This document shows, in pieces, positions 44,960-52,446 of a stretch of DNA of 64,000 bases. The stretch is from an uncultured Oscillospiraceae bacterium. GTDB taxonomy: Bacteria; Bacillota; Clostridia; Oscillospirales; Ruminococcaceae. The notes beneath the pieces were generated by a model, which saw nothing but the letters and a program-made list of their open reading frames with translations, was not told the DNA's origin and made no database searches. Each line of letters begins with the position of its first letter. Positions within the stretch are counted from its first letter, which is position 1. Made by a program: the position numbers and the translations under genes. The stretch spans positions 1-64,000 of the forward strand of contig CAJTZM010000003.1 of assembly GCA_910583935.1 (NCBI GenBank), written 5' to 3'.

Positions 44960-45000
44960 TTTTTTGAAAAGAAAAGCAGCAGAGCATTACACCCTGCTGC
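44960..45000 (-). terminator. Terminator of solute-binding gene 3
   Basis: GCAGCAG/CTGCTGC, 11-nt loop, followed by TTTTCTTTTC on the minus strand; lies about 105 nt beyond the stop, next to the island edge. Confidence 0.6.
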
Positions 45001-45105
45001 CTATCTGTTATGCGAAAATGTCTTCTTTATTCACAATCTCCATCACATAAACCCGTACGTAGCCTCTCCCTTCAGACAGGTTTTCTTTTTTGTAGCGCGA
45101 TGTCT

Positions 45106-46671
45106 TTATTTTTCCAGAAACGCGTCTCTCTGGCGGGTCCATTCCTCCATGTATTTGTCCAGCCCCCCCTCGCGAAGCTTGCTGACAAACTCTCCATAGG
45201 TCTGTTCCGTTTCACTGCCAAACTGCCCAAGGCTAAAGGAGGTGCCGTACTCGTTGACCAAAGCGGAGAGCACTGCCCATTCTGCAGAAACCGGCGCATA
45301 GTCGAAGGTGAAGCCCCAGAACGGCCACTCTTCATCCTTGACCTGGATTTCCTGCAGCTTTTCGTTGGCCGCATTGATATACGGGTCGTCGGTCTTCGGC
45401 CATGGGAAATCCTGATGGCGGATACCCCAGGCCCAGCCGTCAAACTCATAGTCCCCTGTCTCCGGGCCGGGGCCTACGGTGTTGGTCTCTTCATCGTAGA
45501 TATAATGCCTTCCCTCAATGCCGCCAGCCAGCAGCATATAGGTGTCAAAATCGTTTTTGATGAAGTCCAGCGCAACCGCCGCCCTTTCGGGGATTTTCGA
45601 GAAGGACGGAATCGCCATACCGTCGCCGATGTAGGAGTCGCGCAAAGGCCGGTAGTCCTCAGGGAAAATATCCAGCAGGTAAGCGTTGATGCCCGACGCG
45701 CGAAAGCTGTCGATTGAAACAATGCCGTTGTAGTAGTTCTGTGCGCAGGAGGCGGACTGCCCGTTTCGGAACAGCGCCGACGTCGTGTTGGAATTGGTGA
45801 TCGCGTCGGAGGGCCAGACCTTTGCCTCCGCGTATTTTGCCATGCGCAGCGCGTATTCCTTATACATTTCCGAATCATACAGGAAAAACGCGTTTTGGAA
45901 GGTGGGGTCGCTTAACTGGGAATAGAACACATAGTCGGATGCCTGATTGTTGATCAGATTATTTTTTTCCGTCAGCGCCAGGCTGTAAAGGGTGTTAGAG
46001 CCGGAAGCATAAAACGCGAAAACGCCCGGTTCGTTGTCCGCTACGGCTAAGAGGAAATTTTCAAAATCGTCATAGGTTGTGATGCTGTCTTGATCAAAGC
46101 CGTATTTTTTCGCAATATCCAGATTGATCACCGGGCCTACGTCCGGGAAAATCGCCGCCGTGTTTCTGGGGACCATGTACATTTTACCATTGATTTTGGT
46201 CTCCTCCCATGCAGCCTCCGGCAGGGCCGCCATAGTCTGCGGCATGTACTTTTGAAGGAAATCCTCGGTCAGCTCCATAAAGCCAGCCTTCTCGACCTGC
46301 TCTTTATAGTAGCACCAGTTGGCGGTGTAGATCAGATCTACCGCGTCCCCGCCCGCCATAACCAGCGGATACTTGGTCGCCCGTTCCGCAGAAGGGATAA
46401 AATATAAATCAATGGTCGTGTTGATCGCCGCCTTTGTCCTTTCGTTGACCAGCTTCATCACTTCCCCAATGGCATTGGGCTCAGTGGCCGACGCATACAT
46501 GACGACTTTCTGCTCCTGCTCCAGCACAAGCCCGGCGTAAGGACTGTCTGCGTCTGGCCCCGGTCCAGAGCTTCCCCCCTCGGGGATGGAGCTCACCGCC
46601 GTCTGCCCGCAGCCGCTGAAAAGCATACCCAGCAAAAGCACCGCCGCCAACAGGATCGCCATCTTTTTCAT
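45106..46671 (-). CDS. Extracellular solute-binding lipoprotein 3 (DUF3502 type)
   Basis: A 521-residue paralogue with lipobox LFSGC (C21) and a Gly/Pro-rich linker. The family blocks are preserved (SERATKYPLVMAGGDAVDLI, YMVPRNTAAIFPDVG, EEWPFWGFTFDYAPVSAEWA, LDKYMEEWTRQRD). The ribosome site GAGGAGG and first codons match genes 1 and 2, so it belongs to their subgroup though more diverged. It is now separated from genes 1-2 by the inserted two-component/ABC module. Confidence 0.87.
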   Translation of the reverse strand: MKKMAILLAAVLLLGMLFSGCGQTAVSSIPEGGSSGPGPDADSPYAGLVLEQEQKVVMYASATEPNAIGEVMKLVNERTKAAINTTIDLYFIPSAERATKYPLVMAGGDAVDLIYTANWCYYKEQVEKAGFMELTEDFLQKYMPQTMAALPEAAWEETKINGKMYMVPRNTAAIFPDVGPVINLDIAKKYGFDQDSITTYDDFENFLLAVADNEPGVFAFYASGSNTLYSLALTEKNNLINNQASDYVFYSQLSDPTFQNAFFLYDSEMYKEYALRMAKYAEAKVWPSDAITNSNTTSALFRNGQSASCAQNYYNGIVSIDSFRASGINAYLLDIFPEDYRPLRDSYIGDGMAIPSFSKIPERAAVALDFIKNDFDTYMLLAGGIEGRHYIYDEETNTVGPGPETGDYEFDGWAWGIRHQDFPWPKTDDPYINAANEKLQEIQVKDEEWPFWGFTFDYAPVSAEWAVLSALVNEYGTSFSLGQFGSETEQTYGEFVSKLREGGLDKYMEEWTRQRDAFLEK

Positions 46672-46896
46672 ACATATCCTCCTCGTCTTTTCCAGCATAG
46701 CTGGATGTATTGTAGCCCTTTTTTACCCAAAAAGGGGAAAAAGCCCTCAAGAATTGTGCAAAATACTTTATTTTTCTGTTAAAGTTTAAAATATTTTATG
46801 ATTTTATTATAATACCGTCTTACCAGAAATTATCTATAAATTATTGCTATATTATTAAAAATATTGTTTTAATAGATAAATATGTATTCTCCTGCT

Positions 46897-46927
46897 GAAA
46901 AAAACGCCCGTCCAAAATGGACGGGCG
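46897..46927 (-). terminator. Terminator of solute-binding gene 4
   Basis: CGCCCGTCC/GGACGGGCG with a 5-nt loop and eight T on the minus strand. Confidence 0.85.
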
Positions 46928-46946
46928 CAAAAGATTTTACAGGATT

Positions 46947-48542
46947 TTATTTTGCCAAAAACTCGCTTCTCTGACGGTTCCATTCTTCCATATATTTGTC
47001 CAAACCGCCCTGTTTCAGCTTCTCAATAAAGCCTTCGTATTCCTTCATGGTGTTGTCGCCGAACATACCCAGATCAAAGGAGGGCTGGTATTCGGTGATC
47101 AAAGCGGAAATAACCGCCCACTCGGCAGAAACCGGATTGTAGTCGAAGTTAAAGCCCCAGTAAGGCCACTCCTCGTCCTTGATCTGGTTCTTTTTGAGCT
47201 TTTCGTTGGTCGCGTTGATATACGGGTCGTCGGTAGCCGGCCACGGGAAGTCCTTGTGGCGGATGCCCCAAGCCCAGCCGTCAAACTGGTAATCGGTCGC
47301 TTCCGGACCAGGCTCTACCGTGTTGGAGGCCTCGTCGTAGACATAGTGTCTGCCCTCAATGCCGCCGGCCAGCAGCATATAGGTGTCAAAATCGTTTTTG
47401 ATATAGTCCAGCAGAACCGCCGTTCTCTCCGGCTTTTTGGAGAAAGAGGTGATTGCCATGCCGTCGCCGATATAGGAATCGCGCAGCGCCCGGTAATTTT
47501 CCGGATAAATGTCTACCATCTCCGCATTGATACCCTGCTCTTTAAAGCCCTGCAGTGTATTGATGCCGTTGTAGTAGTTATTATAGCCGGTAACAGTCTG
47601 GCCGTTGCGGAACATAGCGGTAATACCATTGGTGTTGGAGATTGCGTCGGAAGGCCAGATGCTTGCGCCCGCATATTTCGCCATATCCTGAATGTAGGTC
47701 TTATACTGCTCAGAGGTGTGCAGGAAGAAGGGATTCTGGAAGGTCGGATCCTCCAGCTGAGAGTAGTATACATAGTCGGTCGCCTGGTTGTTGATCAGGT
47801 TAAAGCGGTAACGCAGGCCGATATCGTACATATTCGCAACCGAGGAAGCGTTGAAAGCGTATTTGCCGTTGGGAACCTCCTTGTCACCCACCGTCATCAA
47901 AAACTTGTCGAAATCCTCCCAGCTGTGGAAGCTGTCGGCGGTGTAATCATATTTTGCCGCCACATCCATGTCGATGACCGGGCCCCGGTCCGGGAAAATC
48001 TCAGCGGTGTTGCGGGGAACCATGTAGATCTTGCCGCCGATGTAGGTCTCTTTCCAGGCCGATTCCGGCAGGACGCTGTAGGTCTGAGGCAGGTATTTCT
48101 GGATAAAATCCATGGTCAGCTCGCGGAAGCCGCCCTTGTTCACCTGCTCGCGGTAATACGCATGGTTCGCCGTGTAAATCAGATCGATCTCATCGCCGCC
48201 CGCCATCACCAGCGGATATTTGGTGCTCAGCTCGGAAGTGGGGATAAAGTACATCTCCATGGTGGTGTTGATCGCAGCTTTGAGCTTTTCGTTGACCTGC
48301 GCCATAACCTCCGCGATAGCGTTAGGCTCGGAAGCCACCACATAGGTGACGATGTTTTCCTCAGTGGACAGATCAAGGTTTGCATAGGGGTTCTGGGGAT
48401 CGGTGTTCGACACGTCTCCGCCAGCTGTGCTGCTGCCGTTAGCGGCGGAACTGCCGGTGGACGAGGTGCTGTTATTGCAGCCGCCCAGAAGAACCGCCAT
48501 CAGCATCATGGCAGCCAGTGCCAGTGCGATTGTTCTTTTCAT
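46947..48542 (-). CDS. Extracellular solute-binding lipoprotein 4 (DUF3502 type)
   Basis: A 531-residue paralogue: lipobox LLGGC (C22), Ser/Thr-rich linker, SELSTKYPLVMAGGDEIDLI, YMVPRNTAEIFPDRG and EEWPYWGFNFDYNPVSAEWA. The signal peptide MKRTIALALAAMMLMAVLLG is very like that of gene 5 and unlike that of genes 1-3, so 4 and 5 form a second subgroup. Ribosome site AGGAGAGG before ATG 48542. No transport partners nearby. Confidence 0.88.
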   Translation of the reverse strand: MKRTIALALAAMMLMAVLLGGCNNSTSSTGSSAANGSSTAGGDVSNTDPQNPYANLDLSTEENIVTYVVASEPNAIAEVMAQVNEKLKAAINTTMEMYFIPTSELSTKYPLVMAGGDEIDLIYTANHAYYREQVNKGGFRELTMDFIQKYLPQTYSVLPESAWKETYIGGKIYMVPRNTAEIFPDRGPVIDMDVAAKYDYTADSFHSWEDFDKFLMTVGDKEVPNGKYAFNASSVANMYDIGLRYRFNLINNQATDYVYYSQLEDPTFQNPFFLHTSEQYKTYIQDMAKYAGASIWPSDAISNTNGITAMFRNGQTVTGYNNYYNGINTLQGFKEQGINAEMVDIYPENYRALRDSYIGDGMAITSFSKKPERTAVLLDYIKNDFDTYMLLAGGIEGRHYVYDEASNTVEPGPEATDYQFDGWAWGIRHKDFPWPATDDPYINATNEKLKKNQIKDEEWPYWGFNFDYNPVSAEWAVISALITEYQPSFDLGMFGDNTMKEYEGFIEKLKQGGLDKYMEEWNRQRSEFLAK

Positions 48543-49081
48543 GTTGTCCTCTCCTAATAGATAATTTTAATCAACCCAGCCGCCGGCTTAACCGTAACCG
48601 TCGGCCTGCCCTCCATCCAGTGGAGAGCCGCTTCCAAAACTTTCATTCACCGCCGGAAAAAAGAAAAAACGCTGTGGTAAGACTGCAGGACCCGCCTGCT
48701 TTTTAAAAAAAGAGAAAATCTGTCGAAAATGCGGTACGGTTTGTTTAAGAAGCGTTCATTGGGGCACAAATGAAAAGAACGCTTTGCAAAAATACAACGA
48801 TCCCCTGGATTGATCCGGAGGATCATCACTTCTTCGTTTCGGTCCCGTCATATTTTATAGAAGTTTTCTCTATCATTTGTGAACATCCTTATTATAATTG
48901 GTTATTCCCCTATTTGTTATACATTATTCTGTGATTATATACAGTTTTTTGCTTCTTTACGACTTTGCAGCAATAACGCGCCGGAAAAACTGTCCGGATC
49001 CTCTCCCTCTCCCCGCTCGGCAGATTGTGAAAAAGGCGGTCTCAGCTGCCTTTTTATAAGTCCGCAAGATGTCTCCAACAC
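48543..49081 (-). promoter_or_regulatory. Promoter and long structured leader of solute-binding gene 4
   Basis: Promoter TTCACA (48883-48878), 18-nt spacer, TATAAA (48859-48854) gives a leader of about 300 nt. It contains GC-rich hairpins (CCGCCGGC near 48580) and ends AATTATCTATTAGGAG, shared with the leader of gene 5. No known riboswitch recognised. Confidence 0.5.
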
Positions 49082-49110
49082 AAAAAAGGACCCGGCAACC
49101 GGGTCCTTTC
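49082..49110 (-). terminator. Terminator of solute-binding gene 5
   Basis: AAAGGACCCGG-CAA-CCGGGTCCTTT, followed by TTTTG on the minus strand. Confidence 0.85.
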
Positions 49111-49134
49111 TGCTTGGCAAGGTTAGAAAGAAAA

Positions 49135-50730
49135 TTAGGCGTTTTTGTTCGCCAGGAATTCATCTCTCTGGCGGTTCCACTCGGTCATATATTTTTCCAG
49201 ACCAGCGTCATTGAGCTGTTTTACGAATTCATCGTAGGTCTCCATCGTCTTGTCGCCGAACATGCCCAGGTCAAAAGAGGGCTGGTATTCGGTGATCAGA
49301 GCGGAGATGACCGCCCACTCTGCGGAAACCGGAGTAGGGCTGAACTGGAAGCCCCAGTAAGGCCATTCCTCATCCTTGACCTGAGAATTTTTCAAATGCT
49401 CGTTGGCAGCGTTGATTCTCGCATCGTCGGTAGAGGGGAACGGGAAGTCCACGTGACGGATGCCCCAAGCCCAACCGTCGAACTCATAGTCCGCAGCCTC
49501 CGGGCCGGGAGATACGCTGTTGGTCGCCTCATCATAGATGTAGTGACGGCCTTCTACGCCGCCGGCCAGCAGGAAGTTGGTCTCTTTGTCGCATTTGATG
49601 TAATCCAGAACCTGCGCGGCTCTCTCCGGCTGGGTGCAGAAGGAGGGGATCGCGTAGCCGTCGCCCAGGAAGGAGTCACGCAGCGGACGGTAGTTCTCCG
49701 GGAAAATGTCGAACAGCTCCACATTCATACCCTTTTCGCGGTAGCCCTGAATCATGGTGATGCCGTTGTAATAGTTGCCGCGGGAGGTGGCGGACTGGCC
49801 GTTCTCGAATAGGGTGACGATAGAGTTGGTGTTGGAAATCGCGTCAGAGGGCCAGCAGCCGGCTTTCGCAAATTCCGCCATGTCCTGAATGTAGCTCTTC
49901 CAGTAATCAGAGGTGTACAGGAAGAAGGGCTTCTCAAAGCTCGGGTCGTCCAGCTGGCTGTAGTATACGTTGTCCGAAGCCTGGTTGTTGATCAGGTTAA
50001 AACGGTATCTCCAGCCCAGCTCCTGGAAGTTGGAGGTTTGAGACTGATAGTAGGCGTACATGCCGTTGGAGGACTCGTTGTCGCCGATGGCCAGCAGCAG
50101 ATTCTTAAAATCGTCGTAGCTTTTGATCTTGTCGGCGGTGTAGCCGTACTTCTCGGCAATGTCCATGTTGACAAACGGGCCCCGGTCCGGGAAGATCTCG
50201 GCGGTATTGCGGGGAACCATGTAGATCTTGCCGTCTACATAGGTCTCCTCCCACGCGGACTCCGGCAAAGTCGCCCAGGTCTGAGGCATGTTGGTCTGCA
50301 AAAATTCGGGGGTCAGCTCCCGGAAGGAAGCCTTCTCCACATTGTTGCGGTAATCGCGGAAGTTCGCCGTGTAGATCAAATCAACCTGATCGCCGCCGGC
50401 CAGAACCAGCGGATATTTCACATTGTACTCGGCAGAGGGGATGAAGTACATCTCCAAAGTGGCGTTGAGCGCACTTTTGATCCGCTCGTTGGCCATTCCC
50501 AGAATTTCCGCCATGTCCAAAGGCTCATCGGCAACAGAGTACATGATCAGCTTAACTTCCTTGGATGTGTCCAGATTCGCGTAGGGATTGTTGGGGTCTA
50601 CGTTGGCAGCGTCTCCCCCGCTGGCGGCGCCGGAAGCAGCCGACGAGCTGCTGTTGGTATCGCCGCAGCCGCTGAGCAATAATGTCATCAGCATCATTGC
50701 AGCCAGCGCAAAAGCAATGGTTTTTTTCAT
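49135..50730 (-). CDS. Extracellular solute-binding lipoprotein 5 (DUF3502 type)
   Basis: A 531-residue paralogue: signal peptide MKKTIAFALAAMMLMTLLLS, lipobox LLSGC (C22), SAEYNVKYPLVLAGGDQVDLI, YMVPRNTAEIFPDRG, EEWPYWGFQFSPTPVSAEWA. It differs from gene 4 chiefly in the middle lobe and near the hinge (FDYNP replaced by FSPTP). Ribosome site AGGAGG seven nt before ATG 50730. It lies next to the recombinase/surface-protein module but is transcribed away from it. Confidence 0.88.
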   Translation of the reverse strand: MKKTIAFALAAMMLMTLLLSGCGDTNSSSSAASGAASGGDAANVDPNNPYANLDTSKEVKLIMYSVADEPLDMAEILGMANERIKSALNATLEMYFIPSAEYNVKYPLVLAGGDQVDLIYTANFRDYRNNVEKASFRELTPEFLQTNMPQTWATLPESAWEETYVDGKIYMVPRNTAEIFPDRGPFVNMDIAEKYGYTADKIKSYDDFKNLLLAIGDNESSNGMYAYYQSQTSNFQELGWRYRFNLINNQASDNVYYSQLDDPSFEKPFFLYTSDYWKSYIQDMAEFAKAGCWPSDAISNTNSIVTLFENGQSATSRGNYYNGITMIQGYREKGMNVELFDIFPENYRPLRDSFLGDGYAIPSFCTQPERAAQVLDYIKCDKETNFLLAGGVEGRHYIYDEATNSVSPGPEAADYEFDGWAWGIRHVDFPFPSTDDARINAANEHLKNSQVKDEEWPYWGFQFSPTPVSAEWAVISALITEYQPSFDLGMFGDKTMETYDEFVKQLNDAGLEKYMTEWNRQRDEFLANKNA

Positions 50731-51243
50731 CGTGATCCTCCTAATAGATAATTCTAACCAGGCAGTCCTTCATCTGTAAAGACTGCCTGCGTCCCGCCGC
50801 CTTGCCACCGGCGGAACCTATCATAAAAACAAAACGCTGCGAGGAAAAGGAAAGCAAAAGCTGTCGTGGGATGTTGGTAAGATTGCCTGCCTGAGCAGAC
50901 TTGGCAAAAGGATAGTTCGTCCAGAAAAAGTAAAGGGAAATCTGCTGCCGCGCTTTGTCTTTATTTCCTATACAACTAAGATCGCCTGTATTCGTCAAAA
51001 CGATGAATTTTATCGGTCTTATTTGTATATTAGCCTTATTATAGCGAGTTGCTAGCAAATTTTTCCTATAATATTTTGCGATTATATGCATTATTTTATT
51101 CTGTTCTAGAGCTCCTTTTTCTGGTAAACGTTTTCCTCAAAAGCCTTGTGTTTTTACCGGTTGTTTTTGGGCGTGCATTTCTTTGATGAAAAGGATTTTT
51201 TTGGTTAAACTGCAAGGGTAAATAAAACACAGGAGGTTTTAAC
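50731..51243. other. Divergent intergenic region between solute-binding gene 5 and the recombinase
   Basis: No gene. The gene-5 side holds a CAGGCAGTC/GACTGCCTG hairpin (50759-50790) and a CCGCCG/CGGCGG hairpin just beyond, in a leader homologous to that of gene 4. A minus TATAAT at 51043-51038 lacks a good -35. For the recombinase I see only weak promoter candidates and the ribosome site CAGGAGG at 51230-51236. Confidence 0.4.
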
Positions 51244-52089
51244 ATGATAAGCCGTAAGCTGACCACAAAACGAATCGCCGATTTCAGGGCTCTTCTGCAG
51301 TCAGAGGAGCGCAGCGGCGGCACCATAGAAAAGTACTTGCGTGACGTTCGCGCCTTCGCCTGCTGGTTAAATGGCCGGGAGGCTGAAAAGGAAACAGCGG
51401 CGGGCTGGAAAACACACCTGCTCAGCGCCGGCTATTCCCCCGTCACCGCCAATTCCATGATCTCTGCGGTCAACAGCTTTTTCCGCGCCAATGGCTGGGA
51501 GGACTGCCGGATCAAATTCGTAAAGATTCAGCGCCGCCTGTTCCGGGAAGAGGCAAAGGAGCTGACGCGGGAGGATTATATCCGCCTGCTGAATACGGCC
51601 CGGGATCTGGGCAAAAAGCGCCTGGCGCTTTTGCTGGAAACCATCTGTGCCACCGGCATCCGGGTCAGCGAGGTGTCCAGCATCACGGTGGAAGCGGCGC
51701 AGCTGGGAAAGGCGCAAATTCAGCTGAAGGGAAAAATTCGGGTCATCCTTCTTCCAGGAAAGCTTTGCCGAAAGCTGTTAAAATATGCCCGACAACAAAA
51801 AATCGCCTCCGGCGGGATCTTCCTCACCAGAAGCGGAAAAAATTTGTCCAGACGGCAAATTTGGGCGGAAATGAAAAAGCTCTGCGTCCACGCGCAGGTA
51901 GAACCCTCGAAAGTATTCCCCCACAACCTGCGGCATCTGTTCGCCACCACCTTTTACCGAGCCTACAAGGATATTGTAAAGCTGGCAGACGTGCTGGGCC
52001 ACAGTTCTATTGAAACCACCCGCATCTATCTTCTGACCACCGGCGCGGAGCATACCCGCCAGCTGGAACGGCTGGGACTGATCACTTAA
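51244..52089 (+). CDS. Tyrosine site-specific recombinase (XerC/D-like), presumed invertase of the adjacent switch
   Basis: A 281-residue tyrosine recombinase. The N-terminal SAM-like core-binding domain (residues 1-95) precedes the catalytic domain, whose residues are all in place: R140 in ATGIRVSE, H227-x-x-R230 in FPHNLRHLF, H253 in VLGHSSIETT and the nucleophile Y262, nine residues on. ATG 51244 follows AGGAGG. Its stop codon (52087-52089) directly abuts the left inverted repeat of the invertible segment. Small integrases that sit beside a DNA segment with inverted repeats are typical phase-variation invertases. It carries no excisionase or phage neighbours, which argues against a prophage integrase. 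Confidence 0.9.
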   Translation: MISRKLTTKRIADFRALLQSEERSGGTIEKYLRDVRAFACWLNGREAEKETAAGWKTHLLSAGYSPVTANSMISAVNSFFRANGWEDCRIKFVKIQRRLFREEAKELTREDYIRLLNTARDLGKKRLALLLETICATGIRVSEVSSITVEAAQLGKAQIQLKGKIRVILLPGKLCRKLLKYARQQKIASGGIFLTRSGKNLSRRQIWAEMKKLCVHAQVEPSKVFPHNLRHLFATTFYRAYKDIVKLADVLGHSSIETTRIYLLTTGAEHTRQLERLGLIT

Positions 52090-52112
52090 AGACAAAATTA
52101 ATCTTTTGGGAA
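52090..52112 (+). repeat. Left inverted repeat of the switch (23 bp)
   Basis: Begins AGACAAAATTAATCTTTTGG and runs to 52112. Its exact complement lies at 52369-52391, and a further TTGTT/TTGTT similarity continues inward with a 2-nt offset. Confidence 0.92.
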
Positions 52113-52165
52113 AACAAAGAGACCAAAAATGCGATAAAAACATTTTTGAAGATGTAATTTTACAT

Positions 52166-52194
52166 ATTATAACATTTTCCTACAGAAAATTCAA
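52166..52194 (-). promoter_or_regulatory. Promoter inside the invertible segment
   Basis: TTGAAT (52194-52189), 17-nt spacer, TATAAT (52171-52166) on the minus strand. A weaker plus-strand pair TTGAAG (52146-52151)-16 nt-TATAAC (52168-52173) overlaps it. Confidence 0.7.
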
Positions 52195-52304
52195 TTGAAT
52201 TTTTGTTCCAAATATTGGTTTTCCATTTTTTGCAGATAACAAGAATAACCACAAATTTCTTCCATTTTTGTGGCCTTTGTTTACGTGCGTTTTTTGAAAA
52301 AAAA

Positions 52305-52348
52305 GGAAAAAAGGACGACCTTTTTTTCTGTGTTCCGTCCTTTTTTCC
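52305..52348. terminator. Terminator-like hairpin inside the invertible segment
   Basis: GGAAAAAAGGACG and CGTCCTTTTTTCC form a 13-bp perfect stem with an 18-nt loop. On the plus strand this is a GGACG/CGTCC core with an A-tract before and a T-tract after, able to stop read-through into the surface gene. Confidence 0.65.
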
Positions 52349-52368
52349 TAATGCGTCATGTTATCTTG

Positions 52369-52391
52369 TTCCCAAAAGATTAATTTTGTCT
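52369..52391 (-). repeat. Right inverted repeat of the switch (23 bp)
   Basis: Exact reverse complement of the left repeat at 52090-52112; ends 55 nt before the surface-protein ATG. Confidence 0.92.
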
Positions 52392-52446
52392 ACTTCGATT
52401 CATTAAGGGATTTCGGCAAAGAGGAGGGAAGGAGAACGACGTAAAA

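Larger units (their letters stand above)
52090..52391. promoter_or_regulatory. Predicted invertible promoter segment (phase-variation switch)
   Basis: A 302-bp non-coding segment between the recombinase stop and the surface-protein gene, bounded by perfect 23-bp inverted repeats (256 bp inside). The inside is AT-rich and contains a good minus-strand promoter near its left end and a terminator-like hairpin near its right end. The ribosome site of the surface gene (about 52420-52436) lies outside. In the sequenced orientation the promoter points away from the surface gene and the hairpin lies in front of it, so I call this the OFF state. Inversion would put -10 near 52315 and fire toward the gene. 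Confidence 0.82.

Noticed and set aside
41034..44960. Vancomycin-resistance type VanRS system
   Set aside because: The kinase and regulator lack any van ligase or dehydrogenase partners, and the kinase has no extracellular sensor domain; the ABC genes between them point to a peptide-antibiotic module.
51244..52089. Recombinase as a prophage or transposon integrase
   Set aside because: No phage, excisionase or conjugation genes adjoin it; inverted (not direct) repeats lie immediately beyond its stop, which fits an invertase better.
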